From the NCBI GenBank assembly GCA_947589135.1, contig CANPZT010000052.1, positions 1 through 8,844 of the forward strand: a DNA stretch of 8,844 nt. The letters run 5' to 3'. Under the pieces are notes generated by a model. It was not told where the DNA came from. It saw only the letters and a list, made by a program, of their open reading frames with translations, and did no database searches. Origin of the DNA: an uncultured Clostridia bacterium (lineage in GTDB: Bacteria > Bacillota > Clostridia > TANB77 > CAG-508). The stretch's first letter is position 1, and the number at the start of each line of letters is the position of its first letter. This document shows positions 1 to 5,729 of this stretch, piece by piece. A program made the position numbers and the translations under genes.

Positions 1-70
1 GTGATAAACTTGAGGTTGTATCATATGTAGTGTTTTCACTTTTAGTTTTTTTGCTAAATATACTATTCAT
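1..70 (-). CDS. 5' end of a gene cut by the left edge, probable IS200-type transposase (tnpA)
   Basis: An open frame starts at ATG 70-68 and runs off the left edge after 23 codons, beginning MNSIFSKKTKSENTTYD. An AGGGAG ribosome binding site lies about 10 nt upstream, at about 80-86, so the start is well supported. The visible residues are polar and hold no diagnostic motif, and the catalytic HUH and tyrosine motifs would lie outside the window. I infer an IS200/IS605-family TnpA from the leader: an element-end hairpin, a promoter, and a long-range inverted repeat that includes the ribosome binding site, as is known for IS200. Any other gene with a sequestered ribosome binding site is possible, so the family call is tentative while the coding call is fairly firm. 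Confidence 0.45.
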   Translation of the reverse strand, partial: MNSIFSKKTKSENTTYDTTSSLS

Positions 71-75
71 GATAC

Positions 76-147
76 GCAACTCCCTTCATTTTTATTTTAT
101 CAATTATGCGTCGAAACATATTGATATTATATCATGAAGGGAGTTGC
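76..147 (-). promoter_or_regulatory. RBS-sequestering long-range hairpin in the leader of the left-edge gene
   Basis: GCAACTCCCTTCAT (minus, 147-134) is perfectly complementary over 14 nt to ATGAAGGGAGTTGC (minus, 89-76), with a 44-nt loop. The second arm contains the AGGGAG ribosome binding site of the gene starting at 70. A -10 box lies inside the loop, so transcripts from the local promoter would lack the first arm and keep a free ribosome binding site. Read-through transcripts from upstream would carry both arms and hide it. IS200 is known to limit transposase synthesis with a leader structure of this kind. The pairing is seen directly; the function is inferred. Confidence 0.6.
126..134 (-). 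promoter_or_regulatory. Extended -10 promoter for the left-edge gene
   Basis: On the minus strand TGATATAAT is a perfect TGn-TATAAT extended -10. No good -35 is seen at 17 nt (TAGCAG), which is tolerable with an extended -10. The predicted start is near 119, inside the loop of the hairpin at 76-147, so the first pairing arm would not be transcribed from here. Confidence 0.5.
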
Positions 148-177
148 TCTGCTACAAAGCTAAAGCCTATGTTACTA

Positions 178-190
178 CCGGCATAGCCGG
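178..190. repeat. Short GC-rich hairpin CCGGC-ATA-GCCGG
   Basis: A 5-bp perfect GC stem with a 3-nt loop, conspicuous in an AT-rich background. It lies between the hairpin at 207-236 and the promoter at 126-134. Small imperfect palindromes near the ends are typical of IS200/IS605 elements, where TnpA binds them. I cannot place the element boundary, so the role is unproven. Confidence 0.4.
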
Positions 191-206
191 AAGATTATAT
201 ACATTA

Positions 207-236
207 AGAAGCCATACTAAAATAAGTATGGCTTCT
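207..236. repeat. 12-bp perfect hairpin, possible left-end hairpin or attenuator of the IS200-like element
   Basis: AGAAGCCATACT (207-218) pairs perfectly with AGTATGGCTTCT (225-236) around a 6-nt loop. No clean U-tract follows on either strand (TTAATG on minus, CGAAAAA on plus), so it is a weak intrinsic terminator by rule. IS200 is known to carry a strong hairpin close to its left end that acts as a bidirectional terminator. Its position, upstream of a long leader hairpin covering the ribosome binding site, matches that plan. Confidence 0.5.
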
Positions 237-259
237 CGAAAAATGATTAAGGCAACTTG

Positions 260-284
260 TTCTCTTGTGCATAAAACAAGAGAA
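260..284. repeat. 9-bp hairpin just downstream of the tRNA-like gene
   Basis: TTCTCTTGT (260-268) pairs with ACAAGAGAA (276-284) around a 7-nt loop. It begins 3 nt after the tRNA-like RNA ends, in the direction of its transcription. There is no U-tract after it, so it could be a processing or 3'-protection hairpin rather than a classical terminator. Confidence 0.4.
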
Positions 285-287
285 AAA

Positions 288-355
288 TGCTTTTAAAGGG
301 AATCGAACCCTTATCTTGTAAAAAATTACTTGCTTTACCATTAAGCTATAAAAGC
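288..355 (-). tRNA. tRNA-like RNA with intact acceptor, D and T arms but a shortened, non-canonical anticodon arm
   Basis: Reading the minus strand, GCTTTTA (355-349) pairs with TAAAAGC (295-289), a perfect 7-bp acceptor stem with discriminator A at 288. U8 and A9 follow, then a D arm GCTT-AATGGTA-AAGC with the conserved A14, G18G19 and A21. The T arm is AAGGG-TTCGATT-CCCTT (312-296) with canonical T54 T55 C56 G57 A58. Between the D and T arms only 19 nt remain (331-313), where a class I tRNA needs 22-23. They form GTAA-TTTT-TTAC, a 4-bp stem with a UUUU loop, so no 7-nt anticodon loop or decodable triplet exists. CCA is not encoded. A strong promoter lies 36 nt upstream. It could be a recent pseudogene, a sequencing indel in the T6 run, or a functional tRNA mimic; perfect pairing elsewhere argues against old decay. 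Confidence 0.65.
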
Positions 356-390
356 TACCTTTTTACTACAATAATAAATATTGTGTATAC

Positions 391-419
391 ATAATATCAT
401 AAAAAACAAAAAAAGTCAA
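391..419 (-). promoter_or_regulatory. Near-consensus sigma-A promoter of the tRNA-like gene
   Basis: Minus strand TTGACT (419-414), a 17-nt spacer, then TATTAT (396-391), preceded by TGA, which makes an extended -10. Each hexamer matches 5 of 6 consensus bases. The predicted start near 384 leaves about a 29-nt 5' leader before the tRNA-like 5' end at 355, a usual length for RNase P processing. Confidence 0.65.
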
Positions 420-451
420 ATTTTTTATAAAATTTTTATATTATAAATTGC

Positions 452-530
452 ATTCTTTACAGAATTGCATTTAATTTTTCACTTGTCGACAAATTAAATT
501 TTGTATATATTTTTTTGTTTTGTAAAGAAT
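452..530 (+). promoter_or_regulatory. Promoter region of the Cys-rich CBS gene with nested inverted repeats
   Basis: A candidate promoter is TTGTCG (483-488), 17 nt, TATATT (506-511); the -35 is weak (3 of 6). It sits inside dyad symmetry: ATTCTTTACA (452-461) against TGTAAAGAAT (521-530), ATTTAATTT (469-477) against AAATTAAAT (491-499), and the perfect palindrome TTGTCGACAA (483-492) on the -35. A direct repeat AATTGCATT occurs at 446-454 and 463-471. The palindrome on the -35 looks like an operator, but AT-rich DNA yields such repeats easily and I recognise no known regulator site. Confidence 0.35.
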
Positions 531-562
531 AATACTAATAAAATATGAAAGGTGGTAAAATC

Positions 563-1012
563 ATGAAAGTAAATGAATGTATGTGCAAAGATGTATGTTG
601 CATAAAATCTGATACAAAATTAAATGAAGTTGCAAAATTAATGAGCGAAAATCATATAGGATGTATTCCTGTTTGTGATCAAAATAATACAATATGTGGA
701 ATTGTTACAGATAGAGACATCCTTTTAAGAAGTGTAGCATGTGAAAAAGATCCAAAAACAACTCCAGTAAGTGAAGTAATGACATGTGATGTATGTACTT
801 GCAAACAAGATGATGAAATGACAAATGCAGAATCTAAAATGGCTCAAAATCAAATTAGAAGATTACCTGTATGTGATGAACAAAATCATGTAATAGGAAT
901 TTTAACATTAGGAAATTTAGCACAAAATAATGCAGATTTAGGAAAAAATGAAGTATGTACAACAATAGAAAATATTTGTAACTGCAATGGTCAAGTAAAA
1001 AATGCTGAATAA
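563..1012 (+). CDS. Cysteine-rich tandem CBS-domain protein
   Basis: A 149-residue cytoplasmic protein made almost entirely of two CBS domains (about residues 1-60 and 69-122), a Bateman module that usually binds adenosyl nucleotides. Visible family signatures are the GCIPVCD and GIVTDRDILLR stretches of repeat 1 and the QIRRLPVCDE and IGILTLGNLA stretches of repeat 2. The start is ATG 563, not the ATG at 545: AAAGGTGG (548-555) lies 7 nt before 563 and would be inside the longer frame. Unusually there are 15 cysteines, at 6, 8, 12, 13, 34, 38, 45, 60, 75, 78, 80, 104, 132, 139 and 141. Many sit at equivalent places in both repeats (34/38 with 104; 12/13 with 78/80), where CBS proteins normally have V, T or A. 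This suggests metal or redox sensing, which is inference. No effector domain is fused. It is monocistronic and ends in a terminator. Confidence 0.85.
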   Translation: MKVNECMCKDVCCIKSDTKLNEVAKLMSENHIGCIPVCDQNNTICGIVTDRDILLRSVACEKDPKTTPVSEVMTCDVCTCKQDDEMTNAESKMAQNQIRRLPVCDEQNHVIGILTLGNLAQNNADLGKNEVCTTIENICNCNGQVKNAE

Positions 1013-1052
1013 AAGAAAAATACACTGAACTTTAAAATTAAAATTTTATTAT

Positions 1053-1078
1053 AAAGGACGGATATTCTCCGTCCTTTT
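1053..1078 (+). terminator. Intrinsic terminator of the CBS gene
   Basis: AAAGGACGGA (1053-1062) pairs perfectly with TCCGTCCTTT (1068-1077) around a 5-nt loop, and the descending arm runs into TTTT. It lies 41 nt after the CBS stop and 27 nt before the next start, separating the two genes. Confidence 0.85.
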
Positions 1079-1104
1079 GCATATAATAAAATAGGAGTAA
1101 AAAT

Positions 1105-2202
1105 ATGGTATATGATATTTCTTATTGGACAAGGGTTGGAAAAAGAATTTTATATGTGATTTTTATTTTATTAGGCTTATATGTGGGGTTAAGATTATCC
1201 ATTTTTTATATGCCTTTTTTAGTTGCATTTATAATATCACTTATTATTGAACCAGCCATCAAATTTATTATGAAAAAAACAAATTTAACTAGAAGAACAA
1301 GCTCTATTATAATATTTATTATTGTGTCATTTATAATATTAGGAAGTTTAACATGGCTGATTATCACATTATTTTCTGAATCATCTAGTTTACTTCAAGG
1401 ACTAAATGACTATTATTATAAGGCACAAGAAATTTTTGGAAATATTATTTCTAATTTTGACTTTGATAAAATTCATTTATCTAACGAAATTTTAAACGTA
1501 ATTCAAAATTCAACAGATGATATTTTAAATACTATATCAAATTGGGTTAGAAAATCTTTAACAGGTTTAATTGAGCTAATTACAGGGTTACCTTCTATTG
1601 CAATATGTATTGGTATTACAGTTGTTGCATTATATTTTATTTGTGTAGATAAAATCTACATATTAGACCAAATTGAACATCATTTACCAAAATTATGGAT
1701 AAAAAAAATAGGAACTCACTTACGAGACTTAATAAAAACACTAGGAGGTTATTTAAAAGCGCAAGTGAGTTTAATCTTAATTTCTTTTATTATTTCTTTA
1801 ATAGGATTGTATTTGCTAAAAATAATAGGTTTTAATGTACAATATCCATTATTAATGGCATTGTTCATAGGGTTTGTTGATGCATTACCAATACTAGGTT
1901 CAGGTACAGTTATGATACCATGGGCTATCATTTGCGGAATCAATGGAGACATTAAATTAGGAATTTCAATTATTGTTTTATTAATCATTATGTCTATTGT
2001 AAGACAAATTTTAGAGCCTAAATTAGTGAGTAAGAACATAGGAGTTCATCCAATTTTTACTTTAATTGCAATGTATACAGGTTTTAAAATAATTGGAATA
2101 ATTGGTTTATTAATAGGCCCTATTGTTTTAATTATTGTTAAAAATATATTTTCAAGTCTTATAGATCAAGGAGTATTTAAGACAATTTTTGATAAGAATT
2201 AA
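1105..2202 (+). CDS. ytvI: AI-2E family membrane protein, YtvI-like (sporulation integral membrane protein type)
   Basis: A 365-residue polytopic membrane protein of the AI-2E/PerM/YdbI family (about 340-370 aa, so full length). Hydrophobic segments are at about residues 14-34, 36-50, 66-90, 160-181, 217-240, 245-268, 284-299 and 316-346. A longer soluble stretch (about 91-155) follows the third segment, as is usual. The diagnostic C-terminal half is present: GYLKAQ (215-220), FVDALPILGSG (257-267), IPWA (271-274), RQILEPKLVSK (300-310), GVHPI (313-317) and GP (338-339). This pattern is closest to the YtvI sporulation subgroup; the function of that subgroup is poorly known and transport of AI-2 should not be assumed. 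AGGAG (1093-1097) is 7 nt before the ATG. A TATAAT at 1082-1087 lacks a convincing -35. The gene ends 5 nt from the convergent guaA stop. Confidence 0.8.
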   Translation: MVYDISYWTRVGKRILYVIFILLGLYVGLRLSIFYMPFLVAFIISLIIEPAIKFIMKKTNLTRRTSSIIIFIIVSFIILGSLTWLIITLFSESSSLLQGLNDYYYKAQEIFGNIISNFDFDKIHLSNEILNVIQNSTDDILNTISNWVRKSLTGLIELITGLPSIAICIGITVVALYFICVDKIYILDQIEHHLPKLWIKKIGTHLRDLIKTLGGYLKAQVSLILISFIISLIGLYLLKIIGFNVQYPLLMALFIGFVDALPILGSGTVMIPWAIICGINGDIKLGISIIVLLIIMSIVRQILEPKLVSKNIGVHPIFTLIAMYTGFKIIGIIGLLIGPIVLIIVKNIFSSLIDQGVFKTIFDKN

Positions 2203-2207
2203 AAATA

Positions 2208-3743
2208 TTATTCCCATTCAATTGTTGCAGGTGGTTTAGAAGTGATATCATATACAACACGATTAACATGGCTTACTTCATTAACAATTCTAGAAGAAAC
2301 TTTTTCTAAAATTTCATAAGGAATTTTACTCCAAATACCTGTCATGAAATCAGTAGTTTCAACTGCACGAAGAGCAATTGTATAATCATAAGTTCTTTCA
2401 TCTCCCATAACACCAACAGATTTTAAATTTGTTAATACTGCAAAATATTGATTTATACTTTTGTGTAAACCAGCATTTGCAATCTCTTCTCTAAATATAC
2501 TATCAGCATCTTTTAAAATAGTTAGTTTATCGTCTGTAATATCTCCAATAATACGAATAGCTAATCCAGGACCAGGGAATGGTTGTCTGTAAACTAAATT
2601 TTCTGGAATACCAAGTTCTAATCCAGTTTTTCTAACTTCATCTTTAAACAAATCTCTTAAAGGCTCTACAATTTCTTTAAAGTCTACATAGTCAGGTAGT
2701 CCACCAACATTATGATGGCTTTTAATAACAGAACTTTTTCCAAGTCCACTTTCTATAACATCAGGGTAGATTGTACCTTGAACTAAGAAATCTACTGTTC
2801 CAATTTTTTTAGCTTCTTCCTCAAAGACTCTGATAAATTCTTCACCAATAATTTTTCTTTTTCTTTCAGGGTCTGTTACTCCTGCAAGTTTACTTAAGAA
2901 TCTATCTTTAGCATTAACTCTAATAAAATTCAAATCGTAGTTTTTAGTAAATATTTCTTCAACTTCATCACCTTCATTTTTACGAAGAAGGCCATGGTCA
3001 ACAAATATACAAGTTAAATTTTTGCCAATTGCTTTAGAAAGTAAAACTGCTGCAACTGAAGAATCAACTCCTCCAGATAAAGCACATAAAGCCTTTTTGT
3101 CTCCAATTTTTTCTTTTAAATTTCTAATAGAATCTTCAACAAAAGAAGTAATTTGCCAATCTCCAGAACAATTACAGATATTAAATAAGAAATTTTTTAT
3201 AACTTGAGTTCCATTAATAGAATTATTTACTTCTGGGTGAAATTGAATTCCATATAATTTTCTTTCTGCGTTTTCTATTGCAGCATTTGGACAAGAGGGA
3301 GTATGCCCAATATTTTTAAATCCATTTGGAACTTTTTCTACAAAGTCAGTATGGCTCATTAAAAATTTGTTATCTTCATCAAATCCTTGGAAAAGGGGAG
3401 AGGTGTTATCAATTTTTACATCTGTTGTTCCATATTCTCTTTTATTTGCTCTTGCAACTATACCTTTTAAATTATGTGTCATAAGTTGCATTCCATAACA
3501 AATTCCAAGTACAGGTATTCCTAAATCAAAAATTCCTTCTGCACATTTTGGTGCATCTTCTCCATATACACTTGCTGGTCCTCCTGTAAAAATTATTCCT
3601 TTTGGATTTTTTTCTTTTATTTTTTCAATTGTAATGTTATATGGTACTACTTCTGAATATACATTACATTCTCTAACTCTTCTTGCAATTAATTGATTGT
3701 ATTGTCCTCCAAAATCTAGTATTAATATTAGTTCATTTTTCAA
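2208..3743 (-). CDS. guaA: GMP synthase (glutamine-hydrolysing)
   Basis: Converts XMP, ATP and glutamine to GMP, the last step of de novo guanine nucleotide synthesis, in the cytoplasm. The 511 residues match the usual length. The N-terminal class I glutamine amidotransferase domain has LDFGGQYNQLIARRVRE, nucleophile Cys82 in GICYGMQ, and His169/Glu171 in FHPEV. The ATP-pyrophosphatase domain has the P-loop SGGVDSS (223-229), and the C-terminal dimerisation domain ends in KPPATIEWE. The start is TTG at 3743-3741: GGAGG (3756-3752) is 8 nt upstream, no in-frame ATG is nearby, and the further upstream TTG at 3758 overlaps that ribosome binding site. The first residues are then MKNELILILDFGG. 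It is convergent with the ytvI-like gene and divergent from 3964. No guanine riboswitch or other structured leader is evident. Confidence 0.97.
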   Translation of the reverse strand: MKNELILILDFGGQYNQLIARRVRECNVYSEVVPYNITIEKIKEKNPKGIIFTGGPASVYGEDAPKCAEGIFDLGIPVLGICYGMQLMTHNLKGIVARANKREYGTTDVKIDNTSPLFQGFDEDNKFLMSHTDFVEKVPNGFKNIGHTPSCPNAAIENAERKLYGIQFHPEVNNSINGTQVIKNFLFNICNCSGDWQITSFVEDSIRNLKEKIGDKKALCALSGGVDSSVAAVLLSKAIGKNLTCIFVDHGLLRKNEGDEVEEIFTKNYDLNFIRVNAKDRFLSKLAGVTDPERKRKIIGEEFIRVFEEEAKKIGTVDFLVQGTIYPDVIESGLGKSSVIKSHHNVGGLPDYVDFKEIVEPLRDLFKDEVRKTGLELGIPENLVYRQPFPGPGLAIRIIGDITDDKLTILKDADSIFREEIANAGLHKSINQYFAVLTNLKSVGVMGDERTYDYTIALRAVETTDFMTGIWSKIPYEILEKVSSRIVNEVSHVNRVVYDITSKPPATIEWE

Positions 3744-3751
3744 TTTTCTTA

Positions 3752-3756
3752 CCTCC
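3752..3756 (-). promoter_or_regulatory. Ribosome binding site that fixes the guaA TTG start
   Basis: Minus-strand GGAGG, 8 nt before TTG 3743. A start upstream at 3758 would place this site inside the coding frame, so the shorter protein is preferred. Confidence 0.75.
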
Positions 3757-3773
3757 AAAATTAAATTGAAATC

Positions 3774-3782
3774 ATTTTATCA
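3774..3782 (-). promoter_or_regulatory. Candidate guaA promoter (extended -10)
   Basis: Minus-strand TGATAAAAT is a TGn extended -10 with TAAAAT (5 of 6). The -35 at 17 nt (TTTAAT) is weak. If used, transcription starts near 3767 and the leader is only about 24 nt, leaving no room for a riboswitch. The rest of the 220-nt gap between the guaA start and 3964 holds the divergent promoter and a 9-bp inverted repeat (AATATTAGC at 3804-3812 and its complement at 3882-3890). Confidence 0.4.
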
Positions 3783-3875
3783 TAAAATATAAAAAAATTA
3801 AATAATATTAGCAGAATTCATAAAAATAATTCGAAAAATCAGTATATTAATAAATATCAAATTACAATATTTTAC

Positions 3876-3904
3876 TTTAAAGCTAATATTCTTTATGATA
3901 TAAT
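3876..3904 (+). promoter_or_regulatory. Promoter of the two-gene unit 3964-5523
   Basis: TTTAAA (3876-3881), 17 nt, TATAAT (3899-3904) with TGA directly before it, giving a perfect extended -10. The predicted start near 3911 gives a leader of about 53 nt. Confidence 0.6.
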
Positions 3905-3963
3905 GTCAGAAAATAAAGGATTTTTCTTTAAAATTAAAAAAACAGAAAGGCAAGATAAAAACA

Positions 3964-4977
3964 ATGAGTGATAAATATATAAAAAATTTTTATAAAGAAG
4001 TAAGTCAAACTTTAGGAGAAAACTATAAAATAATATTAGAACCAAATAGAGACCTTGTAGAAGAATGGATTGAATATGATCAAGTAAAATGGGAGTTAGA
4101 TGAACCAATTCAAAATTTAGTAAGAAAGTTATTTAAAAATGATACTATTGAATTTGAAGATAAAATTTTAAATATTTACCAGTACATATGTCTCAATTAT
4201 ATATATGATGATAATGTTTTATATTTTTTTAAAAAGGATTTTAGTGATCCAAATAATATAAAATATATAGCAGTAGATTGGTATGGAAGAATAATTGACC
4301 AAAAATGGAAAGAAAACCGAAAAAAACATAATAGAAGAGTATGTTATGAATTTGCTAGATTTTTTGCGAAATCAATCAATAAATTATTAGATGCAAATCA
4401 AAATCTTGAAGCTTTTATGTTAGGCGATAAAGAAAATTTACATTATGTCGTTGGATTAACAGGCGATGATTATAGTATTATATTGGATTTAGACGATTTT
4501 AATAGTATAAAAGATCTTACAAGATTAAAATTAGGTTTAACAATAAAAGGAATAAAAATATTAAGAGATGATTCAGGAAAATTTAAGAAAGCTATTGATA
4601 GATTTAATAAAAATAAACCTAATGAATTAGTAGAAGTCGAAAAAGCAAAACAGAATTTAAAAGATAAAAATACTATTGAATATTTCAAAAAAGTTGTAGA
4701 TATATTGAATAGTTATAATATTGATTCACAGGGATTTTGTGAATATATGAGATCAATAATTGAAAATGAAAAAATAGAAATTGAAAAAATATGGAAAGAA
4801 GTTAAGGGAAATATTGAAAAAAGATATTCGAGATGTTTAACTTTCGAATATGATTCAAAAACTTATTTACTTGATAGCGTTGAAAAAACATTAAATGTAA
4901 TTAATAAAGAAAATTTAGATAAAAAAATCTTTGTATTTAATCCAGATGAAAATGAATATCCTTATTTTGGAGGATAA
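3964..4977 (+). CDS. Uncharacterised protein with a transglutaminase-like Cys-His-Asp core
   Basis: 337 residues, no signal peptide or membrane segment, rich in K, E, N and D, so probably cytoplasmic. Residues about 60-200 resemble a transglutaminase-like (papain-like) fold. Cys127 starts a helix (RRVCYEFARFFAKSINKLL), His160 opens a strand (LHYVVGL), and Asp175 (or 177/178) lies in the next strand (IILDLDDF). This is the family's order and spacing of catalytic residues. The N-terminal 60 and the C-terminal 130 residues are helical and I do not recognise them. The ATG at 3964 has only a weak AGAAAGG (3944-3950) 13 nt upstream, so translation may be modest; no better start is visible. The next gene follows 42 nt after the stop without a terminator, so the two probably form an operon. 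It could be a protease, peptide cross-linker or acyltransferase; the substrate is unknown. Confidence 0.6.
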   Translation: MSDKYIKNFYKEVSQTLGENYKIILEPNRDLVEEWIEYDQVKWELDEPIQNLVRKLFKNDTIEFEDKILNIYQYICLNYIYDDNVLYFFKKDFSDPNNIKYIAVDWYGRIIDQKWKENRKKHNRRVCYEFARFFAKSINKLLDANQNLEAFMLGDKENLHYVVGLTGDDYSIILDLDDFNSIKDLTRLKLGLTIKGIKILRDDSGKFKKAIDRFNKNKPNELVEVEKAKQNLKDKNTIEYFKKVVDILNSYNIDSQGFCEYMRSIIENEKIEIEKIWKEVKGNIEKRYSRCLTFEYDSKTYLLDSVEKTLNVINKENLDKKIFVFNPDENEYPYFGG

Positions 4978-5019
4978 TTAAATATAGTAAAATATTTTTT
5001 ATTAAAGGAGAAAATGTGA

Positions 5020-5523
5020 ATGCCAGGATATGTGATACATTTAGCGATTGCAAAAGAATATACAAAAAAACACAAAAATCAGATAGATGATTATAATAAA
5101 TTTATTGAAGGAGTAATTTATCCTGATAGTGTTTCTGATAAATCGATTACTCATTATGGAGAAAAAAGTAGTAAAGCAAATTTAAAAGAATTTTTATTAG
5201 AAAATGATATAGAAGATAGTTATAACAAAGGATATTTCTTACATCTTGTTACAGATTATTTATTTTATAATAAATTCTTAGACTATTTTTCAAAAGATAT
5301 CTATAATGATTATGATATACTAAATAAATATCTTAAAGAAAAATATGATGTAGATATTCCAAAAAAGGTTGAAAAAAATGTTTTTTATAAGGAAGGAAAA
5401 TTAAAAATTTTGAATTTAGACGATACCATTGAATTTATAAACATGGTATCTAATTACGATTTACATGAAATAAAAAATTTAGTTTTAAAAGATGATAAAT
5501 ATTGGAACACCTTTAAAAATTAA
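5020..5523 (+). CDS. Putative metal-dependent hydrolase, zinc phospholipase C-like small protein
   Basis: A 167-residue soluble protein without a signal peptide. Conserved-looking polar residues are His7 (MPGYVIHLAIAKEY), Asp36 (GVIYPDS), His45 (THYG), His75 and Asp79 (FLHLVTDYLFYNK). This H-D-H-HxxxD arrangement within an all-helical sequence recalls zinc-dependent phospholipase C/S1-P1 nuclease-like proteins (PF00882-type); the residues are seen, the metal and the activity are inferred. The family is much longer when secreted, so this would be a minimal cytoplasmic version. AGGAG (5006-5010) is 9 nt before ATG 5020. A start-stop pair ATGTGA (5014-5019) lies just in front in the same frame but is too close to the ribosome binding site to be used. 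It is probably co-transcribed with 3964-4977. No clear terminator follows. Confidence 0.6.
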   Translation: MPGYVIHLAIAKEYTKKHKNQIDDYNKFIEGVIYPDSVSDKSITHYGEKSSKANLKEFLLENDIEDSYNKGYFLHLVTDYLFYNKFLDYFSKDIYNDYDILNKYLKEKYDVDIPKKVEKNVFYKEGKLKILNLDDTIEFINMVSNYDLHEIKNLVLKDDKYWNTFKN

Positions 5524-5609
5524 AAAAGATTTAATCTATTATATCTTGATTTTTAAAAGTAAAAAAAATTTAATATTTATGTTTAAAGCTATGAACAAAA
5601 AAAAACAAA

Positions 5610-5638
5610 TTGACATAATTCAAATAAAATAGTATAAT
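5610..5638 (+). promoter_or_regulatory. Perfect-consensus sigma-A promoter of the FAD-dehydrogenase gene
   Basis: TTGACA (5610-5615), exactly 17 nt, TATAAT (5633-5638): both hexamers and the spacing match consensus. The predicted start near 5645 gives a leader of about 85 nt. Such an ideal promoter suggests strong expression, or control by a repressor or by the leader. Confidence 0.8.
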
Positions 5639-5655
5639 TATGTTACATATTTTTG

Positions 5656-5684
5656 AAATTAGTATATTATTTATATGCTAATTT
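5656..5684 (+). promoter_or_regulatory. Leader hairpin with alternative pairing upstream of the FAD-dehydrogenase gene
   Basis: AAATTAGTATAT (5656-5667) pairs with ATATGCTAATTT (5673-5684), 12 bp with one G-U, around a 5-nt loop. A second copy of CTAATT at 5690-5695 could instead pair with AATTAG at 5657-5662. There is no U-tract. It may stabilise the mRNA; I recognise no known riboswitch. Confidence 0.4.
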
Positions 5685-5729
5685 TGAAGCTAATTGAAAA
5701 TATCATAATATTATTAAGGAGGTATCATT

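Noticed and set aside
63..119. An 18-codon minus-strand frame whose ATG falls at the predicted transcript start and which overlaps the ATG of the left-edge gene
   Set aside because: It has no Shine-Dalgarno sequence and would be leaderless. The coincidence of ATG and start is suggestive of translational coupling but too short to support.
205..273. A 22-codon minus-strand frame beginning MHKRTSCLNHF
   Set aside because: No ribosome binding site, and it runs through the two hairpins; the composition is explained by the structures.
288..355. tmRNA or T-box leader
   Set aside because: All tRNA arms are contiguous in 68 nt with no tag reading frame, and there is no T-box specifier loop or UGGN-containing antiterminator.
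545..562. Upstream ATG start for the CBS protein, adding six residues
   Set aside because: The AAAGGTGG ribosome binding site would be inside the coding frame; ATG 563 has correct spacing and matches a normal CBS N-terminus.
3744..3963. Guanine riboswitch or PurR operator upstream of guaA
   Set aside because: No purine-riboswitch core or PurBox-like motif is visible, and the likely guaA leader is only about 24 nt.
5014..5019. Minimal start-stop ORF ATGTGA in frame before the hydrolase start
   Set aside because: Only 3 nt from the ribosome binding site, so probably not used; likely chance.
5579..5632. A 17-codon frame overlapping the flavoprotein promoter
   Set aside because: No ribosome binding site, and it covers the -35 and spacer of a perfect promoter.
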